From contig JBNKVT010000008.1 of assembly GCA_050299335.1 (NCBI GenBank), forward strand, positions 124,001 through 188,000: a stretch of DNA of 64,000 bases, given 5' to 3'. Shown here one piece after another: positions 51,891 through 60,010 of the stretch. The translations under genes were made by a program, and so were the position numbers. Below the pieces are notes generated by a model. That model was not told where the DNA came from and ran no database searches. It worked only from the letters and a program-made list of their open reading frames with translations. How positions within the stretch are numbered: position 1 is the first letter of the stretch; each line of letters starts with the position of its first letter. The DNA is from JBNKVT01 sp050299335 (GTDB lineage Bacteria > Pseudomonadota > Alphaproteobacteria > Rhodobacterales > Rhodobacteraceae).

Positions 51891-53393
51891 GTGTTCGTTG
51901 CGAACCTGATCATCAATGGCCGTCATGTCGGCGCCTCGGACGGGCACACGTTCCAGCGAGTCGGCCGGCGCACCGGTACCGTGGTCACCCGGGCCGCCGC
52001 CTGCGACGCCGGGGCGGCGATGGCTGCGGTCGACGCGGCCGCCGCGGCCTTTCCCGACTGGTCCGCCGCCGATCCCGCCCTCAGGGCCGATATCCTGACC
52101 CGGGCGATCGGGTTGTTCGACGAGAAATCCGACCAGCTGATCGACATTGCCTGTCACGAGACCGGCGCCGCGCCGGAATGGATCCGGTTCAATATCACCA
52201 TCGCGCAGGACATGTTGAAACAGGCCGCCGGGCTGACTGGTCTGTTGGGCGAGGACCCGTCCGAGGCCACCGCCGCCGCCCCCAAGGGCATGCGCTATTC
52301 GGTGATCCGCAAGCCCGCGGGGGTCGTCCTTGGCATCGCGCCGTGGAACGCGCCGGTGACCCTGGCCGTCCGCGCCGTCGCCGCCCCGCTGGCGCTGGGC
52401 AATACCGTGGTCCTGAAGGCCTCCGAGCTTTGCCCCAAGACCCACGAGACGGTCGCGGATATCTTCGCCGAGGCGGGGCTGCCCGCCGGGGTCCTGAATT
52501 TCATCACCAACGCCCCGGACGCTGCAAGCGACGTTGTCACAACGCTGATTTCCCACCCCGCCATCCGCCGCATCAACTTCACCGGCTCGACCCGTGTCGG
52601 CCGCGAAGTGGCCGAGATCGCGGCGCGTCATTGCAAACGCTGCCTGCTGGAACTCAGCGGCAAGGGCACGATCCTTGTCCTCGACGATGCCGACATCGAG
52701 GCCGCCGCCCGCGCCGCCGCCCATGCGGCGTTCTTCAACCAGGGCCAGATCTGTATGTCCGCCGACCGGATCGTGATCGATGAGCGGGTGGCCGACGATT
52801 TCGTAACCCTCTTCCGCGCCGAAGCGGAGCGCCTGCGCGCGCCGCAACCGGGCAGCGACGACGGCCCCCTGGGAGCGATCATCTCGCCCGAGGCCGCGAT
52901 GCGGATCGAGGGACTGATCGACGATGCCCTCAGCCGCGGCGCCGACCTGGTCACCGGCGGCGAGGTCTTCGGTACCGCGATGCAGCCGACCATCCTTGAC
53001 CGGGTGTCCTACGGGATGCGGCTTTACGACGAGGAGGCCTTCGGGCCGCTGGCCGGGATCATCCGTGTCGCCGACGCCGAAGAAGCGGTCACCATCGCCA
53101 ATGACACCGATTACGGGCTGGTGGCGGCGGTGTTCAGCCGCGATCTCGACCGGGCGCGCCGCATCGCCGGGCAGATCGAGGCGGGGATGGTGCATATCAA
53201 CGGCTCGACCGTCTATGACGACCCGATGATGCCCTTGGGCGGGGTCAAGGCCTCGGGCTATGGGCGGTTCGGAGGCCGGGCGGTCGTCGAAGAGTTTACC
53301 GAGATCCAGTGGATCACCGAGCGGGCGGAGCCCGCGGATATCCTGTTCGGGCAGGAGGCCCGCGCAGTCAACGCAGTACCCAGGGAGGAATAG
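51891..53393 (+). CDS. Aldehyde dehydrogenase (aromatic/salicylaldehyde-type)
   Basis: A 500-residue NAD(P)-dependent aldehyde dehydrogenase. Catalytic Cys288 in NQGQICMSADR and Glu254 in LLELSGKGT; LGIAPWNAPVTLAVRAVAAPLALGN and NFTGSTRVGREVAE bind the cofactor. Sequence style resembles salicylaldehyde, vanillin and benzaldehyde dehydrogenases. The start is a GTG at 51891 with GGGAGG about 9 nt upstream; another GTG at 51852 is in frame. First gene of the operon, overlapping the binding-protein gene's ribosome site. Confidence 0.93.
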   Translation: MFVANLIINGRHVGASDGHTFQRVGRRTGTVVTRAAACDAGAAMAAVDAAAAAFPDWSAADPALRADILTRAIGLFDEKSDQLIDIACHETGAAPEWIRFNITIAQDMLKQAAGLTGLLGEDPSEATAAAPKGMRYSVIRKPAGVVLGIAPWNAPVTLAVRAVAAPLALGNTVVLKASELCPKTHETVADIFAEAGLPAGVLNFITNAPDAASDVVTTLISHPAIRRINFTGSTRVGREVAEIAARHCKRCLLELSGKGTILVLDDADIEAAARAAAHAAFFNQGQICMSADRIVIDERVADDFVTLFRAEAERLRAPQPGSDDGPLGAIISPEAAMRIEGLIDDALSRGADLVTGGEVFGTAMQPTILDRVSYGMRLYDEEAFGPLAGIIRVADAEEAVTIANDTDYGLVAAVFSRDLDRARRIAGQIEAGMVHINGSTVYDDPMMPLGGVKASGYGRFGGRAVVEEFTEIQWITERAEPADILFGQEARAVNAVPREE

Positions 53394-53394
53394 A

Positions 53395-54600
53395 ATGAAA
53401 CGCAGAACCTTTGCCAAGCTGACCACAGCGCTCGTCGCTGCCGGGGCGTTCTCGATGGCGTCGGCCGCCAGTGCCGAAGTGTTGAAAATCGGTGCCGTCG
53501 CGCCCAAGACCGGGCCGCTGGCCGGTGGGGCGGTCGTGACTTTCTGGCCGAATGTGCAGCTTTGGGCCCATGACGTGAACGCGCGTGGCGGGCTCGATGT
53601 CGGCGGGGTCAAGTACACCGTCGAGATCATCGAATATGACGACCAGACCAATCCCGGCGAGACCATCAAGGCGGTGCAGCGGCTGGCGACTCAGGACGAG
53701 GCGGATTTCATCCTCGCGCCCTATGGGACCGGCCTCAACATCGCCGCCGCGCCGATCTTCGCCCGCTATGGCTATCCGATGATCACCCATACGGCGATTT
53801 CCGACCAGATCGAGGAACTGTCCGAGAAATTCCCCAACATGTATTTCACCCTCGGCGGCGCGACCGGGCTTGCCGGTGGCGTGGTCGAGGTGCTGAGCGA
53901 CCTGCGCGAGCGCGGCGAGATCGGCAGCCGGGTGGCCATGGTCAACGTCGCCGACGCCTTCGGCATCGAACTGGCCGAGGTCGCAAGGCCCCAGTTCGAG
54001 GAGGCCGGGTTCGAGATCGTCTATGACACCTCCTATCCGCTCGGCACTCAGGACCTGTCGCCTGTCGTGAAGGGTGCCAAGGATGCCAACCCGGATGCCT
54101 TCGTCGCCTGGTCCTATCCGCCCGACACCTTCGGGCTGACCGCACAGGCCAAGGTCGAGAATCTCGACGTCAAGGCCTTCTACACAGCCGTCGCCACCGC
54201 CTTCCCGGCCTATCTCGGCGCCAATGGTGCCTCGGCGGAAGGCGTGCTCGGTGCCGGGGGCGTTTATGCCGATGGCGCGGCGTTCCAGGAATACGCCGCC
54301 CGCCACGAGGAAGTCACCGGCGAGAAGCCCGACTTCTGGGCCTCGGGCATGGCCTATGCCTCGTTCCAGATCCTGGAGCAGGCGATCGAGGCCACGGATT
54401 CCATCGACCGGGCCGTGGTCAGCGAGTACATCGCCAATAACAGTTTCGAGACCGTGATGGGCACCATCACCTGGGACGAGAACAACAACAACGCCCATTA
54501 CTGGACCGTCGGTCAGTGGCAGGGCGGCGTGTTCAAGGGCGTGGCGTCGACGGGCCGTGAAGGCGCCGTCGAGGTGCAGGTCAAGACCGGTTGGGAATAA
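53395..54600 (+). CDS. ABC transporter periplasmic binding protein (LivK-type)
   Basis: A 401-residue type I periplasmic binding protein with a signal peptide (MKRRTFAKLTTALVAAG to about residue 27, ASA-E). The mature domain shows LKIGAVAPKTGPLAGGAV and a bilobal Leu/Ile/Val-binding-protein fold; such proteins in this family also bind aromatic acids, amides or urea. Neighbouring aldehyde dehydrogenases suggest a non-amino-acid ligand. GGAGG precedes the ATG, and an 11-bp hairpin after the stop probably stabilises this mRNA segment. Confidence 0.92.
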   Translation: MKRRTFAKLTTALVAAGAFSMASAASAEVLKIGAVAPKTGPLAGGAVVTFWPNVQLWAHDVNARGGLDVGGVKYTVEIIEYDDQTNPGETIKAVQRLATQDEADFILAPYGTGLNIAAAPIFARYGYPMITHTAISDQIEELSEKFPNMYFTLGGATGLAGGVVEVLSDLRERGEIGSRVAMVNVADAFGIELAEVARPQFEEAGFEIVYDTSYPLGTQDLSPVVKGAKDANPDAFVAWSYPPDTFGLTAQAKVENLDVKAFYTAVATAFPAYLGANGASAEGVLGAGGVYADGAAFQEYAARHEEVTGEKPDFWASGMAYASFQILEQAIEATDSIDRAVVSEYIANNSFETVMGTITWDENNNNAHYWTVGQWQGGVFKGVASTGREGAVEVQVKTGWE

Positions 54601-54608
54601 CGCACGGA

Positions 54609-54636
54609 ACCGGCCCCGGAATGTCCCGGGGCCGGT
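54609..54636 (+). promoter_or_regulatory. Intercistronic stem-loop after the binding-protein gene
   Basis: A perfect 11-bp stem (ACCGGCCCCGG at 54609-54619, partner 54626-54636, 6-nt loop) lies between the binding-protein and permease genes. Such hairpins often terminate partially or protect upstream mRNA so the binding protein exceeds the membrane parts. No T-tract follows. Confidence 0.6.
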
Positions 54637-54659
54637 CCATCCTTGTTCTGGTGAGGTAA

Positions 54660-55526
54660 ATGGACATCCTGATTACCGGCCTCCTTCTGGGCGGCACCTA
54701 TGCGCTGATCGCCATGGGGCTGAACCTGCAATATGGCATGTCGAGGATCATGAACCTCGCCAATGGCGAGATGCTGGTCGCCGGCGCTTTCGCCGCCTTC
54801 TGGTTCTGGACCTCGGCGCAGGTGAGCCCGCTTTTGACCATTTTCCTCGTCGCCCCCATCGCCTTCGCGGTCAACTGGCTGATCTATGTCGTCATCCTGC
54901 GCCCGCTCGTGCGCCGCGCCAAATCACGCGGTCAATTGGAAGTCGACGCCATCCTCACCACATTCGGCCTGTCCTTCGTCGGCGTCGGCCTGATGCTGGC
55001 GAGTTTCGGCGGCGACTATTTCAGCTACACCTACCTTCTGACCCCGGTCGAGTTCCTCGGCGAGACCTATGCGCTCAACCGTCTCACCGCCTTTTTCGCC
55101 GCCGTCATCATCTGCGGGTTGCTCTATCTCTGGCTCAACCATTCCCGCGCCGGCATGTCGATCCGCGCCATCGCCGTTTCCCCTGACAGCGCCCGGCTCG
55201 TCGGCATCAACGTCCCACGCCTTTCGGCGCTGGCCTTCGCGCTGGGCGGTGCCGTCACCGCCATCGGCGGATCGCTGATCTCGACCTTCCTGACCCTCGA
55301 CGCCTCCACCGGCGTCATCTTCACCCTCAAGGCGCTCGTGATCGTCATCATGGGCGGGGTTGGCGACGTAAGGGGCACCATCGTCGCCGCCCTGCTGCTC
55401 GGCATCCTCGAGACCTTCGTCGCCACCGTGATCGACCCCGGCCTGACCCTCGCCGCCGCGTATCTCTTGTTCATCCTCATCCTTCTCATCCGCCCCCAGG
55501 GCCTGTTCGGCCGGAGCCAGACATGA
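54660..55526 (+). CDS. livH: ABC transporter permease, LivH-type
   Basis: A 288-residue inner-membrane permease with about eight helices. LivH-like start GLLLGGTYALIAMGLNLQYGMSRIMNLANGE and the EAA-type loop around AVSPDSARLVGINVPRLSALAF are typical. Pairs with LivM-type subunit encoded next, overlapping by 4 bp (ATGA). Confidence 0.93.
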   Translation: MDILITGLLLGGTYALIAMGLNLQYGMSRIMNLANGEMLVAGAFAAFWFWTSAQVSPLLTIFLVAPIAFAVNWLIYVVILRPLVRRAKSRGQLEVDAILTTFGLSFVGVGLMLASFGGDYFSYTYLLTPVEFLGETYALNRLTAFFAAVIICGLLYLWLNHSRAGMSIRAIAVSPDSARLVGINVPRLSALAFALGGAVTAIGGSLISTFLTLDASTGVIFTLKALVIVIMGGVGDVRGTIVAALLLGILETFVATVIDPGLTLAAAYLLFILILLIRPQGLFGRSQT

Positions 55527-56470
55527 CCCGGCCAAACATGACCAGAATCGAGACCCGAAACGTCACCCTGACCATCCTCGCCCTGGCGGCTGCCGCCTGC
55601 CTGCCCTGGGTCGGCGGCGCCTATCTGCTGACCATCGGGGTCACCATCGCCATGTATACGGTGCTCGCCACCAGCTGGGCCCTCTTCTCCGGCCCCACCC
55701 ACTACATCTCGCTCGCCACCGCCGCCTTCTACGGCGTCGGCACCTACACCGTCGGCATCGGGATCGAGACCGTGCCCTACTGGATCCTGCTCCCCATCGC
55801 CGGCATCCTCGGCGCCATCATGGCTGCCCTCGTCGGCCTCGCCACCCTGCGCCTGTCGGGGGTCTATTTCGTCATCTTCACGCTTGGATTGGCCGAACTC
55901 GTCCGACAGGTCCTCACCTGGGTGCAGAACATGACCGGGCAAAAGGGCCTCTACGTCCTCACCGAACTGACCGAGATCCATATCTACTGGCAACTCGTCG
56001 CGCTTGCCGGTCTCGTCTATCTCACCGGCTGGCTGATCGGGCGGTCGCGGCTGGGCTTTGCGCTGAGGATCATCGGCGATGACGAGGAAGTCGCGCGCCA
56101 TTCCGGCATCAACACGTCGCGGGCCAAGGTGCTGCTGTTCATGGTGTCGGGCTCGGTCGCCGCCATCACCGGCGCGATCCTGGCCCCGCGCTACATCTAT
56201 ATCGAACCCTCGCTGGCCTTCACCCCGATGCTGTCCTTCCAGGTCGTCATCATGGCGCTGTTGGGCGGCACCGGGCGGCTTTGGGGGCCGGTCGTGGGGG
56301 TCATTCCGTTCACGCTGCTGTGGGAGGCGATCTCGGCCAGCTTCCCCAACCAGACGACGCTGCTTCTGGGCTGCAGCTTCCTCATCATCGTCTACCTGCT
56401 GCCGAAGGGTTTCGTCGGTCTGCTGACCACCATCCGCACGAAGATGAACGCGCGCGAGGGTTTCGCATGA
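55523..56470 (+). CDS. livM: ABC transporter permease, LivM-type
   Basis: A 315-residue permease with about nine helices and LivM-like motifs: YISLATAAFYGVGTYTVGI, and RIIGDDEEVARHSGINTSRAKV in the cytoplasmic coupling loop. It starts within the livH stop (ATGA) and ends overlapping the livG ATG, so this set is translated as a coupled unit. Confidence 0.93.
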   Translation: MTRPNMTRIETRNVTLTILALAAAACLPWVGGAYLLTIGVTIAMYTVLATSWALFSGPTHYISLATAAFYGVGTYTVGIGIETVPYWILLPIAGILGAIMAALVGLATLRLSGVYFVIFTLGLAELVRQVLTWVQNMTGQKGLYVLTELTEIHIYWQLVALAGLVYLTGWLIGRSRLGFALRIIGDDEEVARHSGINTSRAKVLLFMVSGSVAAITGAILAPRYIYIEPSLAFTPMLSFQVVIMALLGGTGRLWGPVVGVIPFTLLWEAISASFPNQTTLLLGCSFLIIVYLLPKGFVGLLTTIRTKMNAREGFA

Positions 56471-57198
56471 CCGAAACCGTTCTCTCCCTGCGCGGGGCCA
56501 CCAAACGCTTCGGCGGGCTTGTCGCCGTCAACGAGCTCGATTTCGACGTCGCCGAGCACGAGGTCCTCGGCCTGATCGGCCCCAACGGCTCGGGCAAGTC
56601 CACGACGCTCAACCTGATCTCCGGCGCCTTCCCGATGACCTCCGGCTCGATCTCGCTGCGCGGCACACCGATCAGCCACCTCCCGGCCCAGGAGATCGCC
56701 CGCCGGGGCGTCGCCCGCACCTTCCAGCTGGTCCGCCTGCTGCCTTCGATGACGGTCCTGGAAAACGTCAAGGCCGGGGCCGTCTTCGGGCATCGGCGGC
56801 GCTGGGGGGCTGAAGCCGATGGCCATGCGATGCGGATGCTGGAACTCGTCGGCCTCACCCGCCGCGCCCAAGCCCATATCGGTGAACTCACCTATATCGA
56901 CACCAAGCGCGTCGAGCTCGCCCGGACGCTGGCCTCTGACCCCCGCGTCCTCTTGCTCGACGAATGGCTGGCGGGCCTCAACCCGACCGAGCTGGAGGAA
57001 GGCATTGCGCTCGTCCACCGCCTCCGCGACGAGGGCCGCACGATCATCCTGGTCGAGCACGTCATGGATGCCATCCGCTCGCTCTGTGACCGCTGCGTGG
57101 TGATGTCTTCGGGGGTCAAGATCGCGGAAGGCACCACGGGCGAGGTGCTGAACGATCCGGAGGTGATCCGGGCCTATCTGGGGGAAGACGATGCTTGA
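56467..57198 (+). CDS. livG: ABC ATPase, LivG-type, with unusual signature and Walker B
   Basis: A 243-residue ATPase. Walker A GPNGSGKST at 38-46, Q-loop Gln87 and H-loop His198 are normal. The C-loop reads LTYIDTK (141-147) where LivG proteins have LxYGxQR, so the conserved Gly is replaced by Ile; Walker B ends DEW (165-167) rather than DEP. The changes may define a subfamily. Start overlaps livM by 4 bp. Confidence 0.9.
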   Translation: MTETVLSLRGATKRFGGLVAVNELDFDVAEHEVLGLIGPNGSGKSTTLNLISGAFPMTSGSISLRGTPISHLPAQEIARRGVARTFQLVRLLPSMTVLENVKAGAVFGHRRRWGAEADGHAMRMLELVGLTRRAQAHIGELTYIDTKRVELARTLASDPRVLLLDEWLAGLNPTELEEGIALVHRLRDEGRTIILVEHVMDAIRSLCDRCVVMSSGVKIAEGTTGEVLNDPEVIRAYLGEDDA

Positions 57199-58462
57199 GG
57201 TCGCGGGTCTTTCGGTCAGCTACGGCCAGCACCGGGCGCTGGAGGGGGCCTCCCTGAGCGTCGGCAAGGGCGAGATCGTGGTGATCCTCGGGGCCAACGG
57301 GGCCGGGAAGACGACGCTCTTGAAGGCGCTGAGCGGGGTCTGCGAGGGGCGGGTCACGGGCGAGGTGCGCCTCGACGGGGTCGAGGTGACCGGGCGGCCG
57401 CCGCATGAGATCGTCGAGGAGGGGCTGGCGCTGGTGCCGGAGGGGCGGGGGGTGTTCCCGGACCTGACGGTGCAGGAAAACCTGACGCTGGGGGCCTATG
57501 CGGCACGGGCGCGGGACGAGGAGGCGGGGAACCTTGAGCGGGTCTACCGCCTGTTCCCGAAGCTCGAGGAGCGGCGGCGGCAGGTGGTGCGGACCATGTC
57601 CGGCGGCGAGCAGCAGATGGTGGCAATCGGGCGGGCGATGATGTCGAACCCTTCTATTTTGGCGCTGGACGAGCCGTCGCTGGGGCTGTCGCCGCTGTTG
57701 TGCAAGGAGCTGTTCCAGAGCCTGAAGGCGGTGCGCGGGGCTGGGTTGGGGATTCTGCTGGTCGAGCAGAACGCCCGGCAGAGTCTGGCGATTTCGGACC
57801 GGGGGTATCTCTTGGAGAACGGGCATGTCACGCATCACGCCAGTGCGGAGGATCTGATGCACGACCCGGCGGTGCAGAAGGCTTATCTCGGGGGGGCCGC
57901 TGCGAGTGCGGCGACCCGTCCTGCGGCGAGTGCGGCTGCGGTTGCGGCGCAGCCTGCGCCTAAGCCCGCTGGCGCGTCAGCAGCTCCGCGCCATGCGTCC
58001 TCGCCATCTGATATCGCCGCACAGGCAATGGCCGGGTTCCAGTCCAAGCACCCGACGCCTGCGCCGGGCCCTGTCCCTGTACCGACGCCTTCCCCTGCTG
58101 CCGCTCGCCCGACTGCGCCGCCTCCTCAGGCGGCACAAGCGGCGGCGTCCTCACCGTCTGCTCCGCCGACCCCGCCGCGCACCGATCCGTACAAGATCGA
58201 CACGGCGAGCCTTGTGGCGCGGGCCGCTTCGAAGGCGGACCGGCGGCCCGGAGCGAATGGGGGGGCAAACGGCGGGGGGAACGGGATGGGGAATGGCCGG
58301 TTGCCGACGCCTCCGGCGGCGCAGCCGGTTTTGACGCCCAGCACTCGGACGCCGATGCCTGACCTGAATGGCTCGGCCTCGGAGCGGCTGGAGGCGATGC
58401 TGAAGGAAATTGAAGATGCCGCGCGGCGGGCCGAGAGCTATCGCCCGCGCCGCGACGGATAG
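57191..58462 (+). CDS. livF: ABC ATPase, LivF-type, with Ala/Pro-rich C-terminal extension
   Basis: A 423-residue protein; ordinary LivF is about 235. The core has Walker A GANGAGKTT (34-42), signature MSGGEQQ (136-142), Walker B ILALDEP and LVEQNA. From about residue 236 it continues for about 188 residues of Ala/Pro/Ser-rich low-complexity sequence, a Gly/Asn-rich stretch near GANGGANGGGNG, and a short helical end (ASERLEAMLKEIEDAARRAE). The tail may tether the ATPase or bind a partner. Overlaps livG by 8 bp. Confidence 0.9.
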   Translation: MLEVAGLSVSYGQHRALEGASLSVGKGEIVVILGANGAGKTTLLKALSGVCEGRVTGEVRLDGVEVTGRPPHEIVEEGLALVPEGRGVFPDLTVQENLTLGAYAARARDEEAGNLERVYRLFPKLEERRRQVVRTMSGGEQQMVAIGRAMMSNPSILALDEPSLGLSPLLCKELFQSLKAVRGAGLGILLVEQNARQSLAISDRGYLLENGHVTHHASAEDLMHDPAVQKAYLGGAAASAATRPAASAAAVAAQPAPKPAGASAAPRHASSPSDIAAQAMAGFQSKHPTPAPGPVPVPTPSPAAARPTAPPPQAAQAAASSPSAPPTPPRTDPYKIDTASLVARAASKADRRPGANGGANGGGNGMGNGRLPTPPAAQPVLTPSTRTPMPDLNGSASERLEAMLKEIEDAARRAESYRPRRDG

Positions 58463-58478
58463 GAAAAGGAGTAAGACA

Positions 58479-59954
58479 ATGCTCGATACCTCCACCAATG
58501 GCCCGGCGATCAAGGGCATGTATATTGGCGGGTCCTGGGTGCCCGCCGCACGGACCTTCGACGATCTGAACCCGTCGGACAATTCACTCTACGCACGCAT
58601 CCCCGATGGCAGCGCTGCGGACATGACCCGCGCCATCGAGGCCGCCCATGCGGCGTTTCCGGACTGGGCGGCGTTGCCGTTTCACCACCGGGCGCGGCAT
58701 CTGAACCGGATCGCCGAGGTCTGGGAGCGGCGCAAGGACGAGTTTGTGCAGGCTGCGGTCAACGAGGGCGGCGGCTGGCTGGGCAAGGGGATGTTCGAGG
58801 CGGGGTATGTGGCGGAGGTGTTCCGCTCGGCCGCCGCTCTTTGTTACCAGAATATCGGCGAGGTGCTGCCGTCCGAGCATGGCAAGTTCATGACCGCCAC
58901 CCGCTGGCCGCTTGGCGTCGTCTCGGTGATTTCCCCTTGGAACATGCCCGGTATCCTGACCTCGCGCGGCTTCGCGGCGGCGCTGGCGGCGGGGAATACG
59001 GTGGTGCTGAAACCCTCGGAGGATACGCCTTACGCGGGGGGGCTCTATTTCGCGGAAATTCTCGAAGAGGCTGGCATCCCCAAAGGTGTGTTCAACGTCG
59101 TGACCTGCTCGCGCGAAAGCGTCGGGGCGGTGGGCGACGAAATGATCGAGAACCCGCTGGTGAAGGCGGTGTCCTTCACCGGCTCGACCGCCGTGGGGCG
59201 GCATATCGCGGCCAAGGCGGGGGCACATCTGAAGAAGGCTTGTGTCGAGCTGGGCGGCAAGGACAGCATGATCGTGCTCGAGGATGCCGATCTGGAGCAC
59301 GCCGCCAAGGCCGCGAATTTCGGCAGTTTCATGCATCAAGGCCAGGTCTGCATGTCGACCGAGAAGCTCTTGGTGCATGAGCGGGTCTATGATGACTTCA
59401 TGTCGCGCTTCCTGTCGCGGGCGGCGAAGCTGCGGACGGGGCATACGAATGACAAGGACAACGTGATTGGGCCCCTGGTCAACAACCGGCAGGCGCTGCG
59501 GGTGAAGGCGCTGATCGACGATGCGGTGGCCAAGGGGGCGACGGTGGAGCTGGGCGGGAAAGCTTGGGACAACTTTGTCGAGCCGACCGTCCTGACCGGG
59601 GTCACGCCGGAGATGAATATCTGGCATGACGAGACCTTCGGGCCGGTGGTGATCGTGCGGCGGTTCGCCTCCGATGACGAGGCGGTGGCGCTGAACAACG
59701 ACACCGAATACGGGCTGACCGCTGCAGTGATGACCGCCGACGAGCCCCGCGCCTTGCGGATGGCGGGGCGGCTGGAAACCGGCATGGTCCACGTCAACTG
59801 CCAGAACATCAACGACGAGCCGCATGTGCCGTTCGGCGGGGTCAAGGCCTCGGGCGTCGGGCGCTACGGGGGGCGGTGGTCGCTGGATGCTTTCACGGAA
59901 CTGCGCTGGATCACGCTGGATCGCGGCGGCCGTCATTTTCCGCCGGTCTTTTAA
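58479..59954 (+). CDS. Aldehyde dehydrogenase (second of locus)
   Basis: A 491-residue aldehyde dehydrogenase with Cys291 in HQGQVCMSTEK and Glu257 in CVELGGKDS. VVSVISPWNMPGILTSRGFAAALAAGN and SFTGSTAVGRHIAA bind NAD(P). Similar in style to benzaldehyde/vanillin dehydrogenases but distinct from the paralogue at 51891. GGAG precedes the ATG 58479, 16 bp after livF, so probably cotranscribed. Two different aldehyde dehydrogenases around one transporter suggest two aldehyde steps or substrates. Confidence 0.93.
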   Translation: MLDTSTNGPAIKGMYIGGSWVPAARTFDDLNPSDNSLYARIPDGSAADMTRAIEAAHAAFPDWAALPFHHRARHLNRIAEVWERRKDEFVQAAVNEGGGWLGKGMFEAGYVAEVFRSAAALCYQNIGEVLPSEHGKFMTATRWPLGVVSVISPWNMPGILTSRGFAAALAAGNTVVLKPSEDTPYAGGLYFAEILEEAGIPKGVFNVVTCSRESVGAVGDEMIENPLVKAVSFTGSTAVGRHIAAKAGAHLKKACVELGGKDSMIVLEDADLEHAAKAANFGSFMHQGQVCMSTEKLLVHERVYDDFMSRFLSRAAKLRTGHTNDKDNVIGPLVNNRQALRVKALIDDAVAKGATVELGGKAWDNFVEPTVLTGVTPEMNIWHDETFGPVVIVRRFASDDEAVALNNDTEYGLTAAVMTADEPRALRMAGRLETGMVHVNCQNINDEPHVPFGGVKASGVGRYGGRWSLDAFTELRWITLDRGGRHFPPVF

Positions 59955-60010
59955 GCCGGTCGTTTGGATTGCGCGATGGCAAGCCCATCGCCTGAAGGGA
60001 GGAACTGGAT

